DNA of 64,000 nucleotides from JAJDAT01 sp964344185 (GCA_964344185.1 CAYFMN010000007.1:62001-126000), one strand, 5' to 3'; positions 25,925 through 34,645 are shown, counted from the first letter of the stretch. Numbers and translations are program-made. The notes: a model not told the origin generated them from the sequence alone.

Positions 25925-26383
25925 ATGGACAAATTAAAAAATTCCAAACTCAAAATAGTTCCCGCTATTTTTTTCATCTTTCTATTTTGCGCATGTGGGC
26001 AATCTCAAAAAGAAGAGCGCGCCTCGGTCCCTCCAATACCGAAGAAACAAGTAGAACCTATCGTCCAAGAAAAATTAGATCCCTATCCAGTCACGGAAGA
26101 AACCCGCGAAACATACCAATGGTATTGCGCTCAATGCCATGGAACCAAGGGAAAAGGAGACGGTATCAATTCGCCGCACGTAACTGTACCCCCCAGGAAC
26201 CATACTAAGGCAGACTATCTGGAAACTCGTAGCGACCAAGAGTTATTCGACGCTATCAGTAAAGGCGGATTAAAAGTCGGGCGAGCCCCCTGCATGCCCA
26301 GTTGGGGAGCTACATTTGATAAAGAAACTATCTGGTCGTTAGTGCGATATATTAGAGAACTCTGTAAATGCGAAGCTGTTTAG
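25925..26383 (+). CDS. Monohaem cytochrome c lipoprotein
   Basis: The 152-residue protein has a lipoprotein signal (IFFIFLFCACG, lipidated Cys about residue 24) and a Pro/Glu-rich linker. One class I cytochrome c domain follows, with WYCAQCHGTKGKGDG at about residues 67-80 and a methionine ligand in CMPSWG near residue 125. It ends CKCEAV. As a membrane-tethered small cytochrome it is a plausible shuttle for the large cytochromes upstream. It ends the four-gene cluster. Confidence 0.85.
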   Translation: MDKLKNSKLKIVPAIFFIFLFCACGQSQKEERASVPPIPKKQVEPIVQEKLDPYPVTEETRETYQWYCAQCHGTKGKGDGINSPHVTVPPRNHTKADYLETRSDQELFDAISKGGLKVGRAPCMPSWGATFDKETIWSLVRYIRELCKCEAV

Positions 26384-26390
26384 CTTTTTT
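26373..26390 (+). terminator. Short terminator at the end of the cytochrome operon
   Basis: AAGCT (26373-26377) and AGCTT (26382-26386) form a 5-bp stem around GTTT, ending in a run of six T bases to 26390. The stem overlaps the stop codon of the lipoprotein cytochrome. It is short, so confidence is limited. Confidence 0.4.
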
Positions 26391-26400
26391 GATTTAACGG

Positions 26401-26432
26401 TTGACAAAACGACCAAATAATTGCAGTATCTT
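26401..26432 (+). promoter_or_regulatory. Possible promoter of the cobalamin riboswitch leader
   Basis: A consensus -35 box TTGACA lies at 26401-26406. A poor -10 (AGTATC at 26425-26430, spacing 18, or TATCTT at 26427) follows. The place is right for a transcript starting just before the aptamer. Confidence 0.4.
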
Positions 26433-26450
26433 GTTACATTTTAATAAGCA

Positions 26451-26599
26451 TTTCCGAAATTAAGGGAAGACGGTGAAAATCCGTCGCGGTCCCGCCGCTG
26501 TATTGAGGTACGAAACTCGCACTATGCCACTGTTCTCTATTTGAATGGGAAGGCGCGATGAGTAGGTTAAGCCTCTAAGTCAGAATACCTTATCGGAAA
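26451..26599 (+). promoter_or_regulatory. Cobalamin (adenosylcobalamin) riboswitch aptamer
   Basis: Stem P1 is a perfect 7-bp pair, TTTCCGA (26451-26457) with TCGGAAA (26593-26599). Between them are the conserved core pieces of the class: AAGGGAA, GGTGAAAATCC, GTCGCGGTCCCGCCGCTGTA, GCCACTG, GGGAAGGC, GATGAGTAGG and the B12-box-like AAGTCAGAATACC. Ligand binding lowers expression of transport or synthesis genes in this family. It lies ahead of a BtuB-like receptor, matching that role. Confidence 0.95.
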
Positions 26600-26649
26600 C
26601 GTTTCGTTTGCTCTTCGAGGATAAAGAGGTAATCGCTCTAAGTGTATAT

Positions 26650-26682
26650 TCCCTTTTTCCCCTGGAAAAGGGGATTTTTTTT
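26650..26682 (+). terminator. Riboswitch expression-platform terminator
   Basis: CCCTTTT pairs with AAAAGGG (alternatively TCCCC with GGGGA in the same stretch). A run of eight T bases follows. Its position 50 bases after the aptamer suggests that cobalamin binding terminates transcription before btuB. A further 170 bases of leader lie between it and the gene. Confidence 0.75.
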
Positions 26683-26853
26683 GGGATCGTTTTTCTTTAC
26701 TTTTAGTTTTTCAAAAACCACAGTTTACGGACTGCATTCCTCTCTATCTTCTAGAAACTCGTATCGAGCAAAATAAAAGCATTTAATTGGTAACTAGGTA
26801 TTTCCAATTAAATAATTATTTAAGCAATACTTCAACGAGCATAAAGAAGAAAT

Positions 26854-28698
26854 ATGAAAACTAAAAAAAACCAATTGCTTTTATCCATAATATTTTTTGT
26901 TTCTTTCACCGCTTTAGCTACAGCCCAAGATGCAGAAAAGATGGAACCAATAGAAGTAAAATCCACCCGTCTTGATTTCACCAAAGAAACGACGCCAGCT
27001 TCAGTGACAATTATTACAGAAGAAGAAATTAAAAAATCAGGTCAATTTTTAGTTGAAAAACTTATAAGGACGGTACCAGGTTTGACGGTTACCCAAAATG
27101 GAGGACTTGGGCGATTATCTAGAGTTAACATTAGAGGAGCAGGATCAAATTCCACGTTGGTAATGATAGATGGAATCCAAGTTAACGCTACCCTCGACGG
27201 ATCTTTCGACTTCAATGATCTCAATATCGATAACATTGAAAGAATAGAGGTTTTAAAAGGACCACAATCTACTCTATGGGGAGCCGACGCTGTTGGCGGG
27301 GTTATTCAAATTATTACAAAAAAAGGAATGGGGGAACCATCTCACTACGCTTCGTTTGAAGGCGGTAGCTTTTCTACTTTTAAAGAGACTGCTGGAAGCT
27401 CAGGAACTATAAAAGATTATGAATATTCTATTTCCGCCTCTAGAACCGATTCAGAAGGAATTACTGCAGCCGCAAAAAATTTAGGAAACTCGGAAAAAGA
27501 CGATTATGAAGCTTCAAACTTTTCCTTAAGGTTAGGAAAAAAGTTTCTCTCAGATGGTAAGATCGACCTAATTAGCCGGTACACAAAATCCTCGGGAGAG
27601 TTCGACGATTTTAGTCGGACCACTTTTCGTCCTAACGACGGGGCCCAATTCTCTAAAGGCGACTCGCTATATGTTGCCGTTCCAATAGAAAAAGGGTTGA
27701 AGAAATGGTGGAATGTGAAATTAAATTTAAACTTCTCTTACGATAAATCTAAAAGCTATGGTAGTACTGACCCGCTTTTTGCCGCTACTTCAACAATTTA
27801 TAACCGAACTTGGACCGCTGATTTTCAAAACAAATTTGAGTTTGGTCGCGGTTTTTCAAGCGTTGCAGGTTTCGAACATCAAGTTTTAAATGGAACCAAC
27901 CAAGAAAGCAATTTACACGTTTCTAATTTCCAGCAGGGATTTTATTTTCAAACCAAATATAACTATAAAGATCAGCTTATTTTAACCGCAGGAGTTCGCT
28001 TCAATAAAAATCAAGTTTTCGATAACAGAACTACCTACCAATTTGAAGGTCTATATAAAATCAATCAAACAGGAACCACTATAAGAGCTTCTACAGCGAC
28101 TGGCTTTCGCGCACCCACAGGCAACGACTTATTTTTTCCTAATTTCAGCAATCCCAATCTCAAACCAGAAGAATCGGATAATTGGGAAATTGGTTTTGAC
28201 CAATCCTTATTCAATAACAAATTAACTTTTGGAGCTATTTATTTTGATTCTGAAATAGAAAATAAAATTCAGTTTGACTTGGCTACTTTTAGCATCGGTA
28301 ACGTTGGCTTAGCCAATTCTAAAGGTATTGAAAGCTACATCAGCTATAGGATTATAAAATATCTAGGTTTTAGCGCTAACCATACCTGGAATCAAGCGGT
28401 GGATGGCGATAAAGCTCCTTTAACAAGAGTTCCCAAACATGCGTTTAACGCTTCGTTAGATTATCTTGACGGTCCTTTAAATGGACTGTTAGCCGTTTAT
28501 GCCCGGAGCGGTATTCGCGATGGAGTTTTTAATACCGCCGGATTCGCAACACTCCGAGTCGCTTTAAAATACCAAGTAACCGAGAACTTAAAAATTACGG
28601 CTCGAGGAGAAAACCTTCTAGATAAAGATTATGAGGAAATTCCAGGTTTCGAGACGCCGGGCATCGCTGGATACGGCGGTTTTTCCTATAATTTTTAA
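26854..28698 (+). CDS. btuB: TonB-dependent cobalamin receptor, BtuB-like
   Basis: The 614-residue outer-membrane receptor has a signal peptide (cut near TALATAQ), a TonB box-like MEPIEVKSTR, and a plug domain with IRGAGSNSTLVMIDGIQVN and IERIEVLKGPQSTLWGADAV. A 22-strand barrel ends GGFSYNF, with a terminal Phe for Bam recognition. The size matches BtuB (about 600 residues). The cobalamin riboswitch upstream makes corrinoid the likely substrate. It needs TonB with ExbB/ExbD; an ExbB-ExbD pair is encoded at 32503-33685. TonB itself and the BtuFCD permease are not in the window. Confidence 0.9.
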   Translation: MKTKKNQLLLSIIFFVSFTALATAQDAEKMEPIEVKSTRLDFTKETTPASVTIITEEEIKKSGQFLVEKLIRTVPGLTVTQNGGLGRLSRVNIRGAGSNSTLVMIDGIQVNATLDGSFDFNDLNIDNIERIEVLKGPQSTLWGADAVGGVIQIITKKGMGEPSHYASFEGGSFSTFKETAGSSGTIKDYEYSISASRTDSEGITAAAKNLGNSEKDDYEASNFSLRLGKKFLSDGKIDLISRYTKSSGEFDDFSRTTFRPNDGAQFSKGDSLYVAVPIEKGLKKWWNVKLNLNFSYDKSKSYGSTDPLFAATSTIYNRTWTADFQNKFEFGRGFSSVAGFEHQVLNGTNQESNLHVSNFQQGFYFQTKYNYKDQLILTAGVRFNKNQVFDNRTTYQFEGLYKINQTGTTIRASTATGFRAPTGNDLFFPNFSNPNLKPEESDNWEIGFDQSLFNNKLTFGAIYFDSEIENKIQFDLATFSIGNVGLANSKGIESYISYRIIKYLGFSANHTWNQAVDGDKAPLTRVPKHAFNASLDYLDGPLNGLLAVYARSGIRDGVFNTAGFATLRVALKYQVTENLKITARGENLLDKDYEEIPGFETPGIAGYGGFSYNF

Positions 28699-28792
28699 AT
28701 ACTAATATATTTAAAAAATAGCTCCAACTTTTCAAAATTACCGCTTTAATGTAAAATCGTAGATCAATTTCAATATTGAGAATAAGCTTCCA

Positions 28793-29389
28793 ATGATCTA
28801 CCAATTACAACTCAAAATAGTTTCCGCTTTTTTATTTAGTTCATTAGTTTTATTTCCATCCAATCTGGTTTTTGCAAACTCCGCTAAAGATTGGTTTGAA
28901 AGGGGCAACATTTTTCGAAATGAAGGAGCGTATCAAGAAGCTGTCGAGGCTTATGAAAAATCAGCGGAATTAAACCCCAATTATTGGGTGGTCTACCAAA
29001 ACCTGGGGTTGGCTTATCAAAAATTGCGCAACTTTGAAAAAGCCGTTGAAGCTTTTCAAAAAGGCTTAAAACTAGCTCCACATAATTTAGATATTCATTT
29101 GAGTTTGGGCAATGTCTATAATTTTTTAGAGGAATGGGAAAAAGCAATTTCTCATATTAACTTGGTTGTCCATCGCCGCCCTAACGACGCAATAGCGCAT
29201 GGAAACCTGGGCTGGGCTTATTTTAATTATAACTCAGGTCCCCCATTTCGTATGCTAACTATTGTTAATTTGAGCCGAGCTGTCGAATTGTTTAAAAAAG
29301 ACGGTATGCTCCAAGCAGCCGAAGCCACCCAAAAAACATTAGAAGAAGCCAAAAAAAAATTCGGATTTATTGACGAAAATCCGTTTTAA
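28793..29389 (+). CDS. Exported TPR protein
   Basis: The 198-residue protein has a signal peptide (VSAFLFSSLVLFPSNLVFA) and three to four TPR units from about residue 32 to 150, such as NYWVVYQNLGLAYQKLRNFE and DAIAHGNLGWAYFNYNSG. No other domain is visible. It is separated from btuB by 94 bases on the same strand and could be read from the same transcript. The role is probably as a periplasmic scaffold. Confidence 0.75.
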   Translation: MIYQLQLKIVSAFLFSSLVLFPSNLVFANSAKDWFERGNIFRNEGAYQEAVEAYEKSAELNPNYWVVYQNLGLAYQKLRNFEKAVEAFQKGLKLAPHNLDIHLSLGNVYNFLEEWEKAISHINLVVHRRPNDAIAHGNLGWAYFNYNSGPPFRMLTIVNLSRAVELFKKDGMLQAAEATQKTLEEAKKKFGFIDENPF

Positions 29390-29469
29390 ATTTAACGCCT
29401 TTTGTTATAATCCTTCTTCATAAAATTTCGTTTATTATTTATTTTTTAATTTTTTGTAAAGCGACCAAA

Positions 29470-29739
29470 ATGGCTGTAAAAATCGAAACCACTCCAACTA
29501 GAACAGAAAATTTAATAACCTTTACTTTGGATAAAGATCTAATTCCACCTGGAACGGGTTTATCCTATCCAAATAAAGAAGCCGCTCAATCACACTCCAT
29601 CGCAAAAGCCCTTTTCGAACTAAATGGAGTTGAAAGCGTATGGATTTTAGGTAATTCAATCCAAGTGTCTAAATCGGATAATATCCGCTGGGCTTCGCTT
29701 AAAGCTAAATGCGTAGAAACGATTGCGGCGACAGCTTAG
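29470..29739 (+). CDS. Nfu N-terminal-domain protein without NifU Cys domain
   Basis: The 89-residue protein is a stand-alone Nfu_N-type domain: VKIETTPTRTENLITFTL, then HSIAKALFELNGVESVWIL and a closing SDNIRWASLKAKCVETI. In complete Nfu proteins this domain precedes a CxxC iron-sulfur scaffold domain, which is missing here. The single Cys near residue 82 is not in a CxxC. It could be an accessory of iron-sulfur assembly or targeting. It is flanked by a TPR gene and a convergent aminopeptidase, so context does not help. Confidence 0.8.
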   Translation: MAVKIETTPTRTENLITFTLDKDLIPPGTGLSYPNKEAAQSHSIAKALFELNGVESVWILGNSIQVSKSDNIRWASLKAKCVETIAATA

Positions 29740-29760
29740 AAGCTTTTCTTTATATTGCGG

Positions 29761-31089
29761 TTAATTTTTAAAGTATTCCCTAAATACTCTAATTAGATCC
29801 CAGTGATCTTTTGAGCCGGCCATTTCCCTTATGGAATGCATTGACAGCATTGGATTTCCAATATCTATTGTCTTGACGCCTAAATTTGTCGCAGTGATCG
29901 GCCCAATAGTACTACCGCATCCTAAATCAGATCTGGTAACGAACTTTTGCAAAGACACGCTAACATTTTCGGCTAATAACTCAAAACGAGCGGAAGTTTC
30001 CGAATCTGTGGCATACCTCTGACTAGCGTTTACTTTGATAACAGGCCCCTTGTTAATTTGAGGCATATGCTGTGGATCATGCATATCTGAATAGTTGGGA
30101 TGTATTGCGTGGGCCATATCCGCAGATATGAAAAAGGACTTGGAAATAGCTCGTAAATACGCCTCTCGCGTTTCTTCAAATTTTCCTTGAATTCGCTCTA
30201 AAATATCCTTCAAAAATGGCGAACCTGCTCCTTGCATACTTTCGCTTCCAATCTCTTCATTATCGTAAAAAACTATTACTTGAGTCGCTTCATCATTAGC
30301 GACATCTTCACTTTCCAGCCCCATTAACGCCGCATGACACGACGCGAGGTTATCCAGCCTAGCCGTTTGAATAAACTCATTGTCCAAACCGGCGTGTGTA
30401 CCTTTTTGCAAATCAAATAGAGATAGTTCCGTTCCAACAACGGCTTCGAAACTAACGTCTAGTTCGGCGCTTATTAATTTTTTTAGAGGACAGTCTCCCT
30501 GAATTTTTTCATCAATTAAAGCAAAAATTGGAGGCATATGCGTTTGCTTATTGAGAAGCAATCCTTTTTCGTTAACTTGCCGGTTCAGGTGAATCGCCAA
30601 TTGGGGAATCCTGAGTAAAGGCCTATCAATTTTAACGAGTCTTGTGGCTAATTGATCGTTCGGTTCCTTCAAAATTACCCTTCCCGCTAAAGACAAATCT
30701 CTGTCGGTCCAGGTAGAAAGTAACACGCCGCCGTAAATTTCAACCCCCAACTGTAAATACCCAGACTTTTCATAAACTGAGTTTGGCTTTAACTTCAAAT
30801 TGGGACTATCAGTATGAGCGCCGATAATTTTAAAACCGGAAACCTGAGGGGCTTTTTTTCCTATTCTGAATGCAATAATAGAAGAATCATTTCGAGTCGT
30901 TAAATAACTCTCTCCTGGAGATAAATTCCAAGACTCAGTTTCAGATAACTCCTTAAAACCTTTATTTATTAATCTATTTTTTGATTCTTGAACAGCATGG
31001 AAAGGCGTAGGACAACTATCGATGAAACTCAATAAATCGATTGTAGCCTTGAAGTAAGGATCATTTTTTTTATCTTCTTGCTCGCTCAT
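29761..31089 (-). CDS. apeB: M18-family aspartyl-type aminopeptidase
   Basis: The 442-residue protein matches M18 metallo-aminopeptidases, which remove acidic N-terminal residues using two zinc ions. Metal-ligand segments are visible as GAHTDSPNLKLKP, ARLDNLASCHAAL, VIVFYDNEEIGSESMQGAGS, ISADMAHAIHPNY and the last-histidine region GNPMLSMHSIREM. Length and order are normal for the family. There is no signal peptide, so it is cytoplasmic. It probably recycles peptides. It converges on the Nfu-type gene and has an upstream gap of 312 bases. Confidence 0.9.
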   Translation of the reverse strand: MSEQEDKKNDPYFKATIDLLSFIDSCPTPFHAVQESKNRLINKGFKELSETESWNLSPGESYLTTRNDSSIIAFRIGKKAPQVSGFKIIGAHTDSPNLKLKPNSVYEKSGYLQLGVEIYGGVLLSTWTDRDLSLAGRVILKEPNDQLATRLVKIDRPLLRIPQLAIHLNRQVNEKGLLLNKQTHMPPIFALIDEKIQGDCPLKKLISAELDVSFEAVVGTELSLFDLQKGTHAGLDNEFIQTARLDNLASCHAALMGLESEDVANDEATQVIVFYDNEEIGSESMQGAGSPFLKDILERIQGKFEETREAYLRAISKSFFISADMAHAIHPNYSDMHDPQHMPQINKGPVIKVNASQRYATDSETSARFELLAENVSVSLQKFVTRSDLGCGSTIGPITATNLGVKTIDIGNPMLSMHSIREMAGSKDHWDLIRVFREYFKN

Positions 31090-31401
31090 AATCGTCCTAT
31101 TTTGTAAAAATTGTTATATCTAAAAATTTAAACTAATTTCCTTTTTCATTGAAAAATAAAGACTTACTAATATGAGGTATCTGTTAATCTTTACACAAGT
31201 CTTTAGTAATAAAAGGTTCAATCTCTTAGGTAAAATTTTCCTTTTGTCTCAATTAGAAAACCTCTTAAAATAAAGAAGAAGTGTATTTTTGACTAATACT
31301 ATATAGAGCTTATCAGCCAGATATCATCTTCAAAAATTTCTGGATTCTAGTGGCTATGAACTCTATAAATATTCTTTAAATCTTTGTTTAGAGGCGGATT
31401 A
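31090..31401. other. Intergenic region between apeB and a small gene
   Basis: This stretch has no coding frame. A possible promoter for the rightward small gene is TTGACT at 31289-31294 with TATCAG at 31312-31317 (spacing 17), which is a weak match. The rest is AT-rich with no clear hairpin. Confidence 0.35.
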
Positions 31402-31698
31402 ATGGGTTCTCTTCTGAAAGTCGATTTTAAGGTAAAACTGAGTCCGAAGTTAAAAAACTTCAATCCCAAAATAGACGACCAAGAATACCACGAAGAAATT
31501 TTTAAAGAGCTATTTTCCGGATTTCCTCAATTTAAAGATCATGTCGCCGCTTATGTCGAAAGACATTATTGTATGGTAGTAAATGACGAAGACCATTCAG
31601 ATCCACAATCGTTACTCAATATTTTGAATCCCGAAGAGGTTCGAATGCAAAACGATTGGATTGTAAGTAGATCGAAAACCAAACCCTTGCCGTTATAA
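31402..31698 (+). CDS. Hypothetical 98-residue protein
   Basis: From the ATG at 31402 (GAGGCGG just upstream) the product is 98 residues. It is hydrophilic, with LKVDFKVKLSPKLKNF near the start and FKELFSGFPQFKDHVAAYVERHY in the middle (given in parts of one helix-rich region), and an acidic NDEDHSD. It has no signal peptide, membrane helix, CxxC or nucleotide-binding motif. No family is recognised. The 3' end is 14 bases from the convergent CobS-like gene. Confidence 0.55.
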   Translation: MGSLLKVDFKVKLSPKLKNFNPKIDDQEYHEEIFKELFSGFPQFKDHVAAYVERHYCMVVNDEDHSDPQSLLNILNPEEVRMQNDWIVSRSKTKPLPL

Positions 31699-31711
31699 GC
31701 CGAAAAAATCT

Positions 31712-32506
31712 TTAGGCTAGTAGGCCCATTGAAGTTGAAGTCATAAAACCATCCCTCATTAATATAACGATTAGTAAAAGCCCCAATTCACTTGACTCCA
31801 ACATTACTCCCAAAACGCTTCCTAAAAACTTTTTATTTCTATTTACTACGTACCGCTCAAAAATGACCGTCCCGAGCGACAGAAACATCAAAAGGAATAA
31901 ACCCTCAAGTCCCATAAAAAAAATGGCAATTGCCGTTGTAAATAACGTAGCCCCCCAAAATTGCAAATTCCCAACAAACTTAATATGGGGAAAAGGTCCA
32001 AACTCGTCTCTAGACGACGCTGCCAAGGAATGCGCTAAATAAATATACGACCAAGCCGAAACCGTCGGTAATAAAACCAGTATGTTTGGAATCCACCCTT
32101 CTCCAACATGTAATAACGCAAAAAACTTTAACGAAAATATAAAAAATAAAAAGATAACTCGAAAAGCGCCTCGTTCTAACCGTATTAGCTTTCTATCTTC
32201 AAATGTCCAACGTCTCGTAATAAGCAATCGGTCTGCTACTCTTAAACATCCCCAAATTCGGCCCCCATTATAAAAAAAAATTAAAACTAGTAATGCAAAG
32301 AAACATGCTATTTGAGTCCCTAGCCAAAATGAGAAAGATAAGTAGCAAGCCATAGCGAGAACGCCAAAAAAGAACCCAACAACCGGAAAGAATGGAGCCG
32401 CTTTCCCTAATTGTTCAGGATTTTCAGTCAAACGGCAAGGCTCTGTAATAGATGGGAAAAAACGAACGGCTAAAAGAAAGCGTTTAACGAGAAGATTAAT
32501 CATCAC
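31712..32506 (-). CDS. CobS-like polytopic membrane protein lacking the catalytic motif
   Basis: The 264-residue protein has about seven membrane helices and the general plan of adenosylcobinamide-GDP ribazoletransferase (CobS). It has FLLAVRFFPSIT at the start, AAPFFPVVGFFFGVL, a mid-protein VSAWSYIYLAHSLAASSR, and a final LGSVLGVMLESSELGLLL resembling the CobS LGA-x-x-E-x-x-E segment. The acidic HLDGLADTADAL-type motif is replaced by NGGRIWGCLRVADRLL near residues 80-95, so transferase activity is doubtful. Its ATG overlaps the exbD stop (ATGA). It might serve cobalamin uptake in another way. The assignment rests on eye alignment. Confidence 0.55.
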   Translation of the reverse strand: MMINLLVKRFLLAVRFFPSITEPCRLTENPEQLGKAAPFFPVVGFFFGVLAMACYLSFSFWLGTQIACFFALLVLIFFYNGGRIWGCLRVADRLLITRRWTFEDRKLIRLERGAFRVIFLFFIFSLKFFALLHVGEGWIPNILVLLPTVSAWSYIYLAHSLAASSRDEFGPFPHIKFVGNLQFWGATLFTTAIAIFFMGLEGLFLLMFLSLGTVIFERYVVNRNKKFLGSVLGVMLESSELGLLLIVILMRDGFMTSTSMGLLA

Positions 32507-32898
32507 TCAACAGCAACGCTGATGTCTTCAATTCCAGAGCTTTGGATTACCCCCATAACTTCCACCACACTTCCATATGGCAACCCCTTATCAGCTTTTA
32601 TAATAGCTGTGGCTTTTTCAGACTTTGCAAATTCCTCTATTTTATTTTCTAATTGTTTAAGAGTTATCTTTTTTCCATTCAAAAGAATTTCTTTGCTTAA
32701 GGTCATTTCAATAGTAACTTCTTGGGGGGTTTCATTTATTTCTGAAGATTTCGATGAAGGAAGGGCAATATCCATGCGGTGAGAAAAGTCAACAAAAGCG
32801 GTAGAAACCATGAAAAAAATTAACAAAAGGAAAACGACGTCAATCATTGGCGTCAAATCAAAATTAAAATTTTCCTCTTCCTCTTTTCGAAACTTCAT
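32503..32898 (-). CDS. exbD: ExbD/TolR-family proton-channel subunit
   Basis: The 131-residue protein has one membrane helix near the N terminus with the functional Asp in LTPMIDVVFLLLIFFMVSTA, then a periplasmic domain ending ILLNGKKI-type and SSGIEDISVAVE. With ExbB it forms a proton-driven motor for TonB (or TolA). It lies one base after the ExbB gene and is translationally coupled to the CobS-like gene. Given the BtuB receptor nearby, service to TonB-dependent cobalamin uptake is plausible, but a Tol role is not excluded. Confidence 0.9.
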   Translation of the reverse strand: MKFRKEEEENFNFDLTPMIDVVFLLLIFFMVSTAFVDFSHRMDIALPSSKSSEINETPQEVTIEMTLSKEILLNGKKITLKQLENKIEEFAKSEKATAIIKADKGLPYGSVVEVMGVIQSSGIEDISVAVE

Positions 32899-32899
32899 C

Positions 32900-33685
32900 T
32901 TAAACCGATTTCTTTTTTTGACTCGCGGTAAGTTCTAAGCGTTTCGCCGCATCTTGTTTTCTCTTTTTCATGGACTCGTAAGAAAGCTCCTCTACTAGTT
33001 GAAACGAAATTTCTTCCATTTCAAAAACATATCTATCTATTTTTCCACGGAAATAATGATAAAGAGCCAAAGCGGGAATCCCAACAACCATACCTGCCGC
33101 AGTCGTGACCAAAGCTTCAGATATACCGCTAGCCACTAACCCCGGGTTTCCTGTTCCACTTTGAGAAATAACGTTAAAAGCTTTTATCATCCCAAAAACC
33201 GTCCCTAATAATCCCAACATTGGAGTGATATTGGCTACAGCTCCTAGAACTCGCAAATTCGAGTTTAATAAAGACGCCTCATGTTGCCCTGCGCCTTCTA
33301 TTGCTCTTTCGATTTCATCAACCTTACCTCCAAAACGGAGTAACCCCACCTTAAGTATCCGCGCCAAAGAATTATCATAAGAATTGCAAAGTTGTAATCC
33401 TTTTTGGGCATCTTTCCAATTCCAATGGTTTCGAATATTATTCAAAAAATCTTGATTTATTATATTTTTCCTTCTAAGGCTATAAGCTCTTTCAATTGCA
33501 ATACCCACCATCAAAACGGAGCAAAAAATAATGGGATACATTAACACTCCACCTTTTTCAATAACTGTCAATATTTCCCATTCACTCACTGCCACGAAAG
33601 ATTCCGCTTCCGCCGAGTTCGACGAAATAATCTCAAAAAATAGGGCTAAAATACTATAAATAAATATGTTAATTTTTTTCTCCAT
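32900..33685 (-). CDS. exbB: ExbB/TolQ-family proton-channel subunit
   Basis: The product is 261 residues from the ATG at 33685, which begins a signal peptide (INIFIYSILALFFEIISSN, cut near SAEA); the in-frame start at 33763 would add an unneeded extension. MotA/TolQ/ExbB signatures follow: EKGGVLMYPIIFCSVLMVGIAIERAY (quoted in parts), VLGAVANITPMLGLLGTVFGM and ISEALVTTAAGMVVGIPALA. Three membrane helices are visible. It is the first gene of exbB-exbD-CobS-like. A divergent bamD-like gene lies upstream. Confidence 0.9.
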   Translation of the reverse strand: MEKKINIFIYSILALFFEIISSNSAEAESFVAVSEWEILTVIEKGGVLMYPIIFCSVLMVGIAIERAYSLRRKNIINQDFLNNIRNHWNWKDAQKGLQLCNSYDNSLARILKVGLLRFGGKVDEIERAIEGAGQHEASLLNSNLRVLGAVANITPMLGLLGTVFGMIKAFNVISQSGTGNPGLVASGISEALVTTAAGMVVGIPALALYHYFRGKIDRYVFEMEEISFQLVEELSYESMKKRKQDAAKRLELTASQKKKSV

Positions 33686-33871
33686 TATTATCCGCTTCTT
33701 AACTTCTTGGTTAATTGAAACAAATCGCACTACCAAAAGAATTTTTATAATTGATTTAGTCAAATTTTATTTTAATGAAATTTCAGGATGTAACCGCTTA
33801 AAAATGATTGGCCTTTCAATAATTTAGTTTTATTATATATTGAAAATAAAAATCACATTTGGATATTTTTA

Positions 33872-34636
33872 ATGTCGCTTCACAAGTGGAATAGTTACAC
33901 TAAATATTGCATCTTACTATTTTTAGCTGTTTTTTTTAATTCGTGCGCATCAGATGGTTTGGATTTAAAAACAGCGTCCTCAAAAGAATTGCTATTAAAA
34001 GGGAAAAAACATTTAAAAAAAAAGGAATACACTGAAGCTCAAAAAACTTTCACACAACTACTCGAAGATTATCCGGACAGCAAGGAAAGAATTGAAGGTT
34101 TAATGCTTTTAGGAGACGTTTCATATAAAACAAAAGCATATGACGAAGCAAAAATAAACTATGAAAAGTTTATTGAGTTGTATCCGGCTCATTCCAGGGT
34201 TGATCGAGCTTATTTTTTTAAAGCAATGTCAGATTTTAAATCTACCGACCATGCAGCAAGAGACCAATCGGCAGTGGTGGCGGCAATTAATGGATTTGAA
34301 GCATTGATAAAAGCGTTTCCAAAAAGCCAATACAAATCTGAGGCGGAACTAAAAATCATCCAAAGCAACAATAAACTAGCGGAAAATGCTTTTTCCATTG
34401 GAAAATATTATTTTCGCACGGGTTCATATCAATCGGCCATTTTTCGTTTAAAAAACTTGATAAAAACATATCCAAAACAAAAATTTATAGACGAAGTAAT
34501 TTACTTATTGGCCGAATCATATTTTCAAGAACAAAACTTTGACCAAGCAAAAAAAACCTTTAACCAGCTTCTAGATAGTTATCCTAGCAGCTCTTTTGCC
34601 AGGGAAGCTCGTCTTCGATTGAGGAGCATTAAATAA
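33872..34636 (+). CDS. bamD: BamD-like outer-membrane assembly lipoprotein
   Basis: The 254-residue protein has a lipobox (FLAVFFNSCAS) and about five TPR units. The BamD pattern LLLKGKKHLKKKEYTEAQKTF, SRVDRAYFFKAMSDF, then ARDQSAVVAAINGFEALI is clear. BamD holds BamA in the barrel-assembly complex at the inner face of the outer membrane. Length is normal (about 250). It starts the rightward group bamD-sigma-plsY; the sigma factor gene begins nine bases downstream. Confidence 0.85.
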   Translation: MSLHKWNSYTKYCILLFLAVFFNSCASDGLDLKTASSKELLLKGKKHLKKKEYTEAQKTFTQLLEDYPDSKERIEGLMLLGDVSYKTKAYDEAKINYEKFIELYPAHSRVDRAYFFKAMSDFKSTDHAARDQSAVVAAINGFEALIKAFPKSQYKSEAELKIIQSNNKLAENAFSIGKYYFRTGSYQSAIFRLKNLIKTYPKQKFIDEVIYLLAESYFQEQNFDQAKKTFNQLLDSYPSSSFAREARLRLRSIK

Positions 34637-34645
34637 ACGGACATT

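Noticed and set aside
20206..26383. Nitrite oxidoreductase or nitrite reductase cluster
   Set aside because: None of the four proteins has catalytic domains such as a molybdopterin site or a CxxCK haem; they are all cytochromes only.
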